Source: Opitutia bacterium
GTDB taxonomy: Bacteria; Verrucomicrobiota; Verrucomicrobiia; Opitutales; Opitutaceae
DNA: 64,000 nucleotides
NCBI GenBank assembly: GCA_016217545.1
Contig: JACRHT010000002.1
Coordinates: 248,001 to 312,000, forward strand
Direction: 5' to 3'
Part shown: one piece after another, positions 16,862-25,166 of the stretch
Layout: every line of letters starts with the position of its first letter
How positions within the stretch are numbered: the first letter of the stretch is position 1
Notes under the pieces: model-generated
What the model saw: only the letters and a program-made list of their open reading frames with translations
Told to the model about the DNA's origin: nothing
Databases searched by the model: none
Position numbers and translations under genes: made by a program

Positions 16862-17970
16862 TGCCGCTCTGCCACGTCGTGCCCAGCCTCGAAGACCGCC
16901 ACGGCGGTCCCTCGAAATCCGTGCGCGCGCTCGCCAACGCCATGGCCGCGCGCACGCCGACCGCGCTGCTCACCACGCTCGAGCCGGGCCAATCGATGGC
17001 GCCCGCGGGCCCCCACGACGCCGCACCCGTCACCGTGTTTCCGCGCGAGATGCCGCGCTGGCTCTGTCGCTCGGCCGGCCTCGCCGCCCATCTGCGCGTC
17101 ACGCGCTACGAAGTCGTCCATTCGCACGCGCTGTGGCTGCTCACGCTGCGCTACGCGCACGACGCCGCGCGCCGTCACGGCGCCCCGCTCGTGATTTCAC
17201 CGCGCGGCATGCTCACCGACTGGGCGTGGCAGCACCGCCGCTGGCGCAAGCAACTCGCCAACACCCTCGTCCATCCCGGCGCTCTCCGCAACGCCGCCGG
17301 CTGGCACGCCACGAGCGACGACGAGGCGAACGACATCCGCCGCCGCGGATTCACCCAACCGATCTGCGTCGCGCCGAACGGCGTCGAAATCCCCTCTCCG
17401 GCCGAACTCGCCACCGCGCGCGCCGCCTGGCGCGAAGCGTTCCCCGCGCTCCGGGAACGCCGCGTCGCGGTGTTCTATTCGCGTTTCCACCGCAAGAAAC
17501 GCCTCCGCGAACTCATCGAACTCTGGCTCGCGCGCGCACCCGCCGACTGGCTGCTCCTCGTCGCCGGCGTGCCGGAGGACTTTTCCGTGGAGCAAGTCCG
17601 CCAGTGGACCGACGCGAATCGCGTGCTCGTGGCGGACGGTCGCGAACGCCCGCCGCCCTTCGCCGCCGCGGAGCTGTTCCTGCTGCCGTCGCACTCCGAG
17701 AATTTCGGCCTCGTCGTCGCCGAGGCGCTGGCCGCCGGCGTGCCTGCGTTGGTGACGGACACGACGCCGTGGCAGGGCCTCGACCGCCACGACGCCGGCG
17801 CTTGTGTTGCGTGGGAGAAGTTCGACACTGCGCTCACGCGCGCGCTCGCCGCCTCTTCCGCAGAGCTCGCCGCCCAAGGTGCGCGCGGCCGCGACTGGGT
17901 GGCGCGCGAGTTCACTTGGGCGAGCGCCGCCGGCACGTTGCTCGATTTCTACGGCAGCTTGAAACGATGA
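16861..17970 (+). CDS. Glycosyltransferase family 4
   Basis: 369 residues, starting at the ATG that shares one base with the upstream stop. The opening CHVVPSLEDRHGGPSKSVRA has the GGPS loop of many GT4 acceptor domains, and VVHSHALWLLT and the GMLTDWAWQHRRWRKQLAN segment are typical of WaaG-like relatives that carry an ISPRGML strand. The donor domain has VAVFYSRFHRKKRLRELIEL, LLPSHSENFGLVVAEALAAG and VPALVTDTTPW. The C-terminus ends in an ATGA overlap with the O-antigen ligase-like gene. Confidence 0.9.
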   Translation: MPLCHVVPSLEDRHGGPSKSVRALANAMAARTPTALLTTLEPGQSMAPAGPHDAAPVTVFPREMPRWLCRSAGLAAHLRVTRYEVVHSHALWLLTLRYAHDAARRHGAPLVISPRGMLTDWAWQHRRWRKQLANTLVHPGALRNAAGWHATSDDEANDIRRRGFTQPICVAPNGVEIPSPAELATARAAWREAFPALRERRVAVFYSRFHRKKRLRELIELWLARAPADWLLLVAGVPEDFSVEQVRQWTDANRVLVADGRERPPPFAAAELFLLPSHSENFGLVVAEALAAGVPALVTDTTPWQGLDRHDAGACVAWEKFDTALTRALAASSAELAAQGARGRDWVAREFTWASAAGTLLDFYGSLKR

Positions 17971-19442
17971 TCCCCGCGCCGTCCAGCGACCGCACTTTCC
18001 GCCCGGCGCCCATCCGTTCCCGCCGCGAGGGACTCTGGGAAAGCGTCATCGTCGCGCACGTCTCGCTGCTGGTTGTCGCGATCTCGTGGGGCTACGGCGG
18101 CCAGGCGCCGTTCTCCCGCCATCTGCTGCTCGTGCTCGGATCGATCGGCATCGCGCTGTTCCTGATGACCGCCGGCCGCCGCTCGTCGCGCGGCGACGCC
18201 ACGCGCGCGCTGGTGCGCCACCTGTGGCCACTGCTCTTGTTCGACGTGCTGGTGCTGATCAGCGTCTTCAATCCCAGCACGCAGAAGGTCCTTTTTCAGG
18301 GCGAGGCGATGTTCCGACACCTCACCCCGCGCTGGCCTTGGCTGCCGAGCAGCGCGCGGCCCGAACTCTCGCTCCGCGAACTCTGGCAGTTCAACGGCAT
18401 CGTGCTCTCGGCCTACAACATCCTGTTCGTCATTCAGGCTCGGCGGCATCTGCGGCGGCTGCTCGTGGTGTTTGCCGCGAACGCCGTGGTGCTCGCCGTC
18501 TTCGGCACGTTTCAAAAGCTCCTTCACTCGGATGGCCTCTGGTTCGGTCGCGTGAAGTCCCCGAACGAGTTCTTCTTCGCCTCGTTCATCTATCACAACC
18601 ACTGGGGCGCCTTCACCGTGCTGAACACCGCGGCGTGCCTCGCGCTGCTTTTCCACGCCATGCGCCGGGAGAATTCCCGCGACCTCTGGCACTCGCCCGT
18701 CCTGTCGGGTGCGGTCGCCACCGCCCTCCTCGCCGCCACCGCCCCGCTCAGCGGCTCGCGCTCGAGCTCGGTGCTGCTGGCGGTCTTCGTGATGGGAGCC
18801 GTGATTCATTTCCTCTTCCGCCTCGTCCGCACGCGCCGCGAGCATCACGAGTCGCTCGTGCAGCCCTTCGCCGGCGTCGTGCTCGTGACGCTCATCGCCG
18901 CCGTCGGCATCGTCGCGCTGAGTCGCAAGGTCATCGCCGTCCGCGCGCAGGCCACGGTGCGCCAGCTCCAGGAGATCCACGGCGAGGCGACGCTGAACTC
19001 CCGCCTCCGGCTCTACCGCGACACGTGGAACATGGCATCGGAAAAACCCGCGTTCGGCTGGGGCCTCGAGACCTACGCGAACGTTTTTATGATCTACAAC
19101 TCCGCGCCCGATCCCGGCCCGGGCGGCTGGAAACCGTTCTATTCCGAAGCGCACAACGACTGGCTGCAATCGCTCGCCGAGGTCGGTTTCGCCGGCACCG
19201 GCCTCCTCCTCCTCCTCGGCGTCATGCCGCTTTGGAACGTCCCGTGGCGCCGCGTCGAATCGCACGTGCCGCGCTACCTGCTCGCGGGCTGCGGCATCGT
19301 GTTGGTGTATGCGTGGGTGGAATTCCCCTTCGCCAATCCTTCCGTGATGATCGCGTTCTGGGTCACGCTCTACACCGGCGCCGCCTACGCTCGACTCGAT
19401 CTCATCGGCCAGCGCCGCGACGGCGCTCCTGTCCATGACTGA
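17967..19442 (+). CDS. O-antigen ligase/polymerase family membrane protein (Wzy_C-like)
   Basis: 491 residues with about ten transmembrane helices and a large extracytoplasmic loop towards the C-terminus. The loop contains FGWGLETYANVF and the family motif SEAHNDWLQSLAEVGFAGTG, equivalent to the HNxxLxxxxExG signature of the Wzy_C/WaaL domain (about residues 400-415). Proteins of this group either join polymer to lipid A core or polymerise repeat units at the outer face of the inner membrane. A second, unrelated-looking polymerase candidate lies at 12188, so one of the two may be polymerase and the other ligase. ATGA overlap upstream and an eight-base overlap downstream. Confidence 0.85.
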   Translation: MIPAPSSDRTFRPAPIRSRREGLWESVIVAHVSLLVVAISWGYGGQAPFSRHLLLVLGSIGIALFLMTAGRRSSRGDATRALVRHLWPLLLFDVLVLISVFNPSTQKVLFQGEAMFRHLTPRWPWLPSSARPELSLRELWQFNGIVLSAYNILFVIQARRHLRRLLVVFAANAVVLAVFGTFQKLLHSDGLWFGRVKSPNEFFFASFIYHNHWGAFTVLNTAACLALLFHAMRRENSRDLWHSPVLSGAVATALLAATAPLSGSRSSSVLLAVFVMGAVIHFLFRLVRTRREHHESLVQPFAGVVLVTLIAAVGIVALSRKVIAVRAQATVRQLQEIHGEATLNSRLRLYRDTWNMASEKPAFGWGLETYANVFMIYNSAPDPGPGGWKPFYSEAHNDWLQSLAEVGFAGTGLLLLLGVMPLWNVPWRRVESHVPRYLLAGCGIVLVYAWVEFPFANPSVMIAFWVTLYTGAAYARLDLIGQRRDGAPVHD

Positions 19443-20292
19443 CCGCGCCCCGATCTCCGTCCTGATCCCCGCCAAAAACGAGGCCGCCAACCTCGCCGCA
19501 TGCCTCGCCTCGGTCGCCTTCTGCGACGAGGTCGTGGTCATCGATTCGCGCAGCACCGACACCACGCGCGCCATCGCCGAAGCCGCCGGAGCGCGCGTCG
19601 TCGACTTCGCGTGGAACGGCGAGTTTCCCAAAAAGAAGAACTGGGCCCTCGCCAACGTCCCGTGGCGCAACGAATGGGTCTTCATCATCGACGCCGACGA
19701 GCGCGCGACGCCCGAACTCGCCGCCGAGATGCGCGCCATCGCGACGAGCGCCACCCCGCCGCACGCCGGCTACTACGTGAACCGCCGCTTCTGGTTCCTC
19801 GACGGCTGGCTCAACCACTGCGGCTACTACCCGAGTTGGAACATGCGCTTCTTCCGCCACCGGCTCGGCCGCTACGAACGCCCCGCCGCCACCGGCGACA
19901 CGGGCAGCGGCGACAACGAGGTCCACGAACACGTGCTCCTCGAAGGCACCGCCGGCTACTTGCGCGGCGAGATGGAACACTACGCCTTCCCCGACATCGC
20001 CACGTGGGTCGAGAAACACAACCGCTACTCGAACTGGGAAGCCCGCCAGCAACTCGCCGTCTCCGGCGGTCCGCGCGACCCGGCCATCGACGCCGCGCTC
20101 GCCCGCAAACGCCGCCTGCGCCAGCTCGCGTGGCGCCTGCCGTTCCGTCCGACGCTGCGTTTCCTCTACCACTACGTCTGGCGCGCCGGCTTCCTCGACG
20201 GCTACCGCGGCTTCGTCTTCTGCCGTTTGATGGGCTGGTATGAATTCCTCAGCGCCGCCAAGGCCGCCGAGCTCCGCCGGGAAAAAAATTAA
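19435..20292 (+). CDS. Glycosyltransferase family 2 (WaaE/KdtX-like)
   Basis: 285 residues. The GT-A core opens ISVLIPAKNEAANLAACLAS and carries VVVIDSRSTDTT and the metal-binding FIIDADERATPELAAEM, where DAD is the DXD equivalent. The 'FPKKKNWALANV' stretch between them is a hallmark of the LPS core glucosyltransferase group (WaaE/KdtX). The C-terminal region FLDGYRGFVFCRLMGWYEFL is the amphipathic membrane-proximal end of the same group. I therefore favour a core-linked or lipid-carrier sugar acceptor, though exact chemistry is unknown. Overlaps the upstream gene by eight bases. Confidence 0.87.
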   Translation: MTDRAPISVLIPAKNEAANLAACLASVAFCDEVVVIDSRSTDTTRAIAEAAGARVVDFAWNGEFPKKKNWALANVPWRNEWVFIIDADERATPELAAEMRAIATSATPPHAGYYVNRRFWFLDGWLNHCGYYPSWNMRFFRHRLGRYERPAATGDTGSGDNEVHEHVLLEGTAGYLRGEMEHYAFPDIATWVEKHNRYSNWEARQQLAVSGGPRDPAIDAALARKRRLRQLAWRLPFRPTLRFLYHYVWRAGFLDGYRGFVFCRLMGWYEFLSAAKAAELRREKN

Positions 20293-20295
20293 CCC

Positions 20296-21477
20296 TTGGG
20301 CCGCGGGAAAATCATCTTCGTCAATCGCGTCTTCTGGCCGAGCGAAGCCGCGACTGCGCAACTCCTCACCGATCTCGCCGTCGGCCTCGGAGCGCACGGC
20401 TGGGACGTCCATGTGATCGCCAGCGGCGAGGCGACGACGACCGGCGCGCCGGCGAGCGTGACGATTCACCGCACCGGCGCGGAGCCGGCCGGTCGCCTCG
20501 GTCGCTATTCGCAGTTTCTGCTCGCCGCGCGCCGCGAGCTCGCCGCACTCGTCGCACCCGGCGACGTCGTCGTGCTGAAAACCGATCCTCCGCTCCTCGC
20601 CGTGGCGGCCACGCGACTCGCCCGCGCCCGCGGAGCCCGGGTGGTGCAGTGGATTCAAGACACCTACCCGGAAGTCGTTTGGCGGCACCTCGGCGCATGG
20701 GCCGCGCCGCTCCTTTGGCCCTTGCAGCTCGCACGCAACGCCGCGTGGCGCGCCTCGGACGCGTGCGTAGTCTTGAGCGATGACATGCTCGAGGCCGTGC
20801 ACGCCGCCGGCGTGCCGCGCGAACGCTCGCTGATTTCGAACAACTGGGCGCCGCGCGAACTCGAGACGCCTGCCACCGCCGAGCAGATCGCCGCGGTGCG
20901 CGCCGAGTGGCAGGTCGGTGACGGCTTCGTCGTCGCCTACTCGGGCAACTTCGGCCGCGTGCACGAGATGGACACCCTGCTCGCCGCCGCCCTGCAGCTC
21001 CGCGACGAGCCTTCGATTCATTTCGTGCTCAGCGGCTCGGGCGCACGCTGGCAGGAGGTCGCGGACTTCGTCGCCCGTCATGCGCTCGTCAACGTCCGCC
21101 TGCTGTCGCCCCAGCCCCGCGCACGGCTCGCGGCGACGCTCGCGGCGGCCGACGCGCATTTCGTGACGTTGCGCCCCGGTTTCGAGCGGTGCGTTTTTCC
21201 AAGCAAACTCGCGGGCATCTTCGCCGCCGGCCGCGCGGTCATCTTCGTCGGCGCCCCCGATTCCCAATGCGCGACGCTGGCCCGGCGCGCCGGCCGGGCT
21301 TTCGCGCCGGGCGAGGCCGCGGAGATTGCCCGGACGATCCGCGTCTGGCGGGCCGACCGCAACGCGATGGCGCGGCTGCACGAAGCGGCGCGCGCTGAAT
21401 TCGCGAACGGTTTCGCGTTTGGCACTCGACTGGCTGAGTGGGAGCGATTGCTCGGCTCGCTCGCCCGTTCGTCTTAA
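20296..21477 (+). CDS. Glycosyltransferase family 4 (WcaI/WbuB-like)
   Basis: 393 residues. The only start close to the N-terminal strand is TTG 20296, four bases after the preceding TAA. It opens KIIFVNRVFWPSEAATAQLL, the 'FWP(S/D)xxAT' form of the WcaI/WbuB transferases that act on undecaprenyl-linked sugars. Further family features are LKTDPPLLAVAA, VQWIQDTYPEVVWR, VAYSGNFGRVHEMDTLL and FPSKLAGIFAAGRAVIFVG. It is the last transferase of the coupled run; a 50-base gap separates it from the sugar-phosphate transferase. A second-sugar transferase acting after the WbaP-like enzyme is a reasonable inference. Confidence 0.87.
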   Translation: MGRGKIIFVNRVFWPSEAATAQLLTDLAVGLGAHGWDVHVIASGEATTTGAPASVTIHRTGAEPAGRLGRYSQFLLAARRELAALVAPGDVVVLKTDPPLLAVAATRLARARGARVVQWIQDTYPEVVWRHLGAWAAPLLWPLQLARNAAWRASDACVVLSDDMLEAVHAAGVPRERSLISNNWAPRELETPATAEQIAAVRAEWQVGDGFVVAYSGNFGRVHEMDTLLAAALQLRDEPSIHFVLSGSGARWQEVADFVARHALVNVRLLSPQPRARLAATLAAADAHFVTLRPGFERCVFPSKLAGIFAAGRAVIFVGAPDSQCATLARRAGRAFAPGEAAEIARTIRVWRADRNAMARLHEAARAEFANGFAFGTRLAEWERLLGSLARSS

Positions 21478-21527
21478 ACGACATTGCCTCGACCATCTCC
21501 CGCCCGCTTAGCTGCTACCGCCCCCGC

Positions 21528-22907
21528 ATGACCAAAGCCCGCCAAGTCACGATCGCGCTCGTCTTCCTCGACGCCCTCGCGGTCGTGCTTTCGTTCAACC
21601 TGATCGCGTGGCTTTACGGCGTCTCCGATGGGCACGGATGGATCCTGGCGCCGCTGTTCCTTCCGGTGGTGATCCACTTCCTCGGCGTCTATCTCATCGA
21701 CGGCTACAGCGCGCGCACCGACATGCTGTCGATCACCTACGCCTCGTTGCACGTGATTGCGCAGGCGGGTGTGCTCATGCTGACGCTGCTGCTCACCTAC
21801 GCGTTCATCCCCGCGGGCTTCGAGCTGCAATCCAGCCGCTTCGTCACGTCGGTCTCATACTTGGCGATCATCCCGGTTTCGCTCTGGTATCGCCGGATTT
21901 TCTACCAAGGCGTCCACCAAGGCGAACAGCAGCGCTATTTCCTTTTTCTGGGCAGCCCGGAAGCGTGCCTCGCGTTCAAGGAAGAGTGCCGGAAGAACGC
22001 GATGAAGCAGTCGGTGCTCTACGCCACGCACGAGACCTTCGTTCGCTCCACGGTCGCGCGCCCTCGCAATGAGAGCGTGTCGACCCCGCCGTTCGGCGAC
22101 GTCGTCGACTACCTCGAGGAATACTCCGGGCAAATCGACGCCATCATCCTGCGCGAATCCAGCCACGAGCTGCCTTCCGCCGTCGCGCAACGACTCGTCC
22201 AGCTGAGCTTTTCCGGCGTGCCGACTTACACGCTCGAACTCTTCCATCAGGTCTACTGGCGCAAAATTCCCCTCTACCGGCTCAACCAGACTTGGCTGTT
22301 CCAGGAGGGTTTCCAGATCGCGCGCGAGCCGGTGTTCGAGCGCATGAAACGCCTGAGCGACATCGTGCTTTCGGGCATCGGTCTGCTCTTGTTCGCGCCG
22401 TTGCTGCCGATTCTCGGAGCGATCATCTGGCTGACTGATCGCGGCCCGATCTTCTTCCACCAGACCCGCGTCGGGCGCAACCGCGTGCTCTTCGAAGCCT
22501 ACAAACTGCGCTCCATGCGCGTGCACCACGCCGGCGATCCCTACACCCGCGAGAACGACGACCGCATCACGCCGATCGGGCGCTTCATCCGCGCCGTCCG
22601 CCTCGATGAGGCACCGCAACTCTGGAACGTCTTCCGCGGCGACATGAGCCTGATCGGCCCGCGCGCCGAGTGGGTGAAACTCGTCGAGGAATACGAGCAG
22701 AAGATCCCTTGCTACCACTTCCGCCACCTCGTGAAGCCCGGCATCACCGGTTGGGCGCAGGTCAATTATCCCTACGGCGCCAATCTCGAGGACACGATGC
22801 GCAAGCTCGAGTATGACCTCTACTACATCCGGTTCTTTTCCTTCGTGCTCGATGCGTCGATCGTGCTGAAAACGATTCACGTGATGCTCTTCGGCAAAGG
22901 GCGCTGA
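21528..22907 (+). CDS. Polyprenyl-phosphate sugar-1-phosphate transferase (WbaP/ExoY family)
   Basis: 459 residues, start at ATG 21528. The first 130 residues contain four to five hydrophobic helices, a middle region of about 130 residues is soluble, and the last 190 are the bacterial sugar transferase domain. Within it are RMKRLSDIVLSGIGLLLFAP, the catalytic-region GPIFFHQTRVGRNRVLFEAY, then KLRSMRV, RLDEAPQLWNVFRGDMSLIG, 'GPRAEWV' and LVKPGITGWAQVNYPYG. These are the standard positions of WbaP/WcaJ enzymes that move a hexose-1-phosphate from UDP-sugar to undecaprenyl phosphate, starting repeat-unit synthesis at the cytoplasmic membrane. Its place at the end of the locus matches this. Confidence 0.93.
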   Translation: MTKARQVTIALVFLDALAVVLSFNLIAWLYGVSDGHGWILAPLFLPVVIHFLGVYLIDGYSARTDMLSITYASLHVIAQAGVLMLTLLLTYAFIPAGFELQSSRFVTSVSYLAIIPVSLWYRRIFYQGVHQGEQQRYFLFLGSPEACLAFKEECRKNAMKQSVLYATHETFVRSTVARPRNESVSTPPFGDVVDYLEEYSGQIDAIILRESSHELPSAVAQRLVQLSFSGVPTYTLELFHQVYWRKIPLYRLNQTWLFQEGFQIAREPVFERMKRLSDIVLSGIGLLLFAPLLPILGAIIWLTDRGPIFFHQTRVGRNRVLFEAYKLRSMRVHHAGDPYTRENDDRITPIGRFIRAVRLDEAPQLWNVFRGDMSLIGPRAEWVKLVEEYEQKIPCYHFRHLVKPGITGWAQVNYPYGANLEDTMRKLEYDLYYIRFFSFVLDASIVLKTIHVMLFGKGR

Positions 22908-22954
22908 ACCGGTCGCGCGCTGGAATAAACCGCGCGTCTGCGTATCCGTTACCT

Positions 22955-24352
22955 GTGGCTCGCTCCAAACACTACGATCTCATCTGCCTCGGCGGCGGCT
23001 CCGCCGGCTTCAACGCCTCCCGTCTCGCGGCCTCCCTCGGCAAGCGCGTCGCCATCGTCGATGGCGCCAAGGAACTCGGCGGCCTCTGCATCCTCAAGGG
23101 TTGCATGCCTTCGAAGACGCTGCTCTACAGCGCCGAAATCCTCCACCACGCGCGCCACGCCGCGAAATTCGGCCTGCGCGTGCGCGGCGCCGAAGCCGAC
23201 ATGAAGGCGGTGCACGCCCGCAAGGTGAAGATCATCGGCGAATTCGCCGCCTACCGGCAGCAGGCGCTGGCCAACGGCAAATTCGACCTGCACCGCGCCT
23301 TCGCAAAATTCGTGGACGTGCACACCGTCGAACTCTCGAACGGGAAGCGGCTGTCCGCCGACTTTTTCCTCATCGGCACCGGCTCGAAGGTCGCCGTGCC
23401 GCCGGTCCCCGGGCTGGCCGAGGCGAAATTCTGGACAAGCGACGACGTGCTCGACCTCGATTTCCTGCCCAAAAGCGTGATCGTGCTCGGCGGCGGCATC
23501 GTCGCGTGCGAGCTCGCGCAATTCCTCAGCCGCATGGGCAGCAAGGTCACGCTCGTCCAGCGCAGCCGCAACATCCTGCGCGATCACTCCGAGTCCGCCT
23601 CGACCGTGGTGCAACGCGCCTTCGTTGACGAAGGCATCGAGCTCTTCGCCGGCACGCAGATCACCGCGATCAAACAGGACGCGCGCGGCACCACCGTCGA
23701 ATTCCAACACGACGGCAAGCACGTCGTCCGCCGCGCCGCGCATCTCTTCAACGCGCTCGGCCGCGAACCAAACACCGCCAACCTCGGACTCCCGGCCGCG
23801 GGCGTCCGCACCAGCCCCGGCGGCCAGATCGTCATCAACCGCTGGCAGCAATCGACCGCGCCGCACATTTACGCCGCCGGCGACTGCTCCGGACCGGCGG
23901 AGATCGTCCACATCGCCATCCAGCAGGCCGAACTCGCCGTGCGTCACGCGTTCGGCGTCAAGGGCATCAAGCCCGTCGACTATTCGCTCCTGCTCAACGT
24001 TGTCTTCACGGACCCGCAGCTCGCCACCGTCGGCCGACTCGAATCGCAATTGCAGGAGGACGGCGTGGACTACGTGACCGCGTCCTACCCGTTCGACGAC
24101 CACGGCAAATCCATCCTGATGGAGGCGAAATACGGCTACGTGAAGGTCATCGCCGAACCGAAGCGCGGCCGCATTCTCGGCGCGGAAATCGTCGGCAAGG
24201 ACGCCGGCGAACTCATCCACTGTTTCTCCGTCGCCATGGCGCAGCGCGGCACCGTCTTCGATCTGCTGCGCGCGCCGTGGTATCACCCGACCCTCGCGGA
24301 AATCATTACGTATCCGCTCGAGGAGATCGCGGACCAAATCCGCGGGCGTTGA
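22955..24352 (+). CDS. FAD-dependent pyridine nucleotide-disulfide oxidoreductase (dihydrolipoyl dehydrogenase/mercuric reductase-like)
   Basis: 465 residues from GTG 22955. The N-terminal FAD site is LICLGGGSAGFNASRLAASL, followed by the redox-active cysteine pair in GGLCILKGCMPSKTL (CX4C), then the NAD(P) site VIVLGGGIVACELAQFLSRM and the second FAD motif IYAAGDCSG. The C-terminal dimer-interface motif YHPTLAEI supplies the catalytic His-Glu of the family. All residues for a disulfide reductase are present, but sequence alone does not separate lipoamide, mercuric or related substrates; no 2-oxoacid dehydrogenase genes are nearby. Its stop overlaps a TTG start of an FkbM methyltransferase. 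Confidence 0.88.
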   Translation: MARSKHYDLICLGGGSAGFNASRLAASLGKRVAIVDGAKELGGLCILKGCMPSKTLLYSAEILHHARHAAKFGLRVRGAEADMKAVHARKVKIIGEFAAYRQQALANGKFDLHRAFAKFVDVHTVELSNGKRLSADFFLIGTGSKVAVPPVPGLAEAKFWTSDDVLDLDFLPKSVIVLGGGIVACELAQFLSRMGSKVTLVQRSRNILRDHSESASTVVQRAFVDEGIELFAGTQITAIKQDARGTTVEFQHDGKHVVRRAAHLFNALGREPNTANLGLPAAGVRTSPGGQIVINRWQQSTAPHIYAAGDCSGPAEIVHIAIQQAELAVRHAFGVKGIKPVDYSLLLNVVFTDPQLATVGRLESQLQEDGVDYVTASYPFDDHGKSILMEAKYGYVKVIAEPKRGRILGAEIVGKDAGELIHCFSVAMAQRGTVFDLLRAPWYHPTLAEIITYPLEEIADQIRGR

Positions 24353-25110
24353 ACCAGGCGCTGCATCGTTGGCTCGCCGCCGGCTTGCGACTCACCCGGG
24401 CGGAGCTTTTCCCGGTCCGCGCGCGCGGCGGCTACAACGCCGGAGCCCGATGGACGCTCCACCCGTGGACCGCCTATTGGCAGGGCCGCCATGAGCCCGT
24501 CGTCAGCAACGCGCTCGCACAACTCGGCGATCTCCGCGGCCAAGTTTGTTGGGACCTCGGCGCACATTTTGGCTACTACGCGGTCGGCTTCGCCCAGCGC
24601 GTCGGCCCCGCGGGTCAGGTCCTCGCGGTCGAGCCGTTGCCGTCCAATTTCGCGCGCCTCCTGCGGCACCGAAATCTGAATCGGCTCGACGGGATGAAGT
24701 GCCTCTGCGCCGCGGCCTCCGATCGCGACGGTGAATCGGAACTGATCGCGGATCCCGTCGACGGCGACACCGGCGGTCACCTCGCCTACGACGCCAACGA
24801 ACGCGCACGCCCCGGTGTGCCCGTCCTGCGCATTCGCACGCTCCGGCTCGACGGCGTCGTCGAGCGGGGCGAGGCACGCCCACCCGCTCTCGTGAAAGTT
24901 GATGTCGAGGGCCACGGACATCGCGCGCTCGCCGGTGCAGCGGAAACGATCCGCCGCGCCCGCCCGCTGATCGTCATGGCATTTCACAGCCGCATCGAAG
25001 TCGACGGGACCGCGGCGCTGCTGGATCCGCTCGGCTACGACTGGCACGCGCTGCAGCCCGGCCCTGACGGCGGCAAGGAAGGCGGAGACTTTTTGCTCCG
25101 GCCCACGTGA
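24349..25110 (+). CDS. FkbM family methyltransferase
   Basis: 253 residues if started at TTG 24349, which overlaps the oxidoreductase stop by four bases; the frame is open upstream only inside that gene, and no ATG or GTG occurs before the conserved domain. The SAM site is VCWDLGAHFGYYAVGFAQRV (about residues 64-83) with VLAVEPLPSNFARLL after it, and the KxDxEG motif appears as LVKVDVEGHGHRALAGA. It is a genuine FkbM protein, separated from the polysaccharide operon by the oxidoreductase. The coupling with a redox enzyme is unusual, and its acceptor is unknown. Confidence 0.82.
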   Translation: MNQALHRWLAAGLRLTRAELFPVRARGGYNAGARWTLHPWTAYWQGRHEPVVSNALAQLGDLRGQVCWDLGAHFGYYAVGFAQRVGPAGQVLAVEPLPSNFARLLRHRNLNRLDGMKCLCAAASDRDGESELIADPVDGDTGGHLAYDANERARPGVPVLRIRTLRLDGVVERGEARPPALVKVDVEGHGHRALAGAAETIRRARPLIVMAFHSRIEVDGTAALLDPLGYDWHALQPGPDGGKEGGDFLLRPT

Positions 25111-25166
25111 CGCCGTCGGCGATTTTCCTTTTGCGGCACGCGCCGCGTTGAAACACAGGTAGAGCC

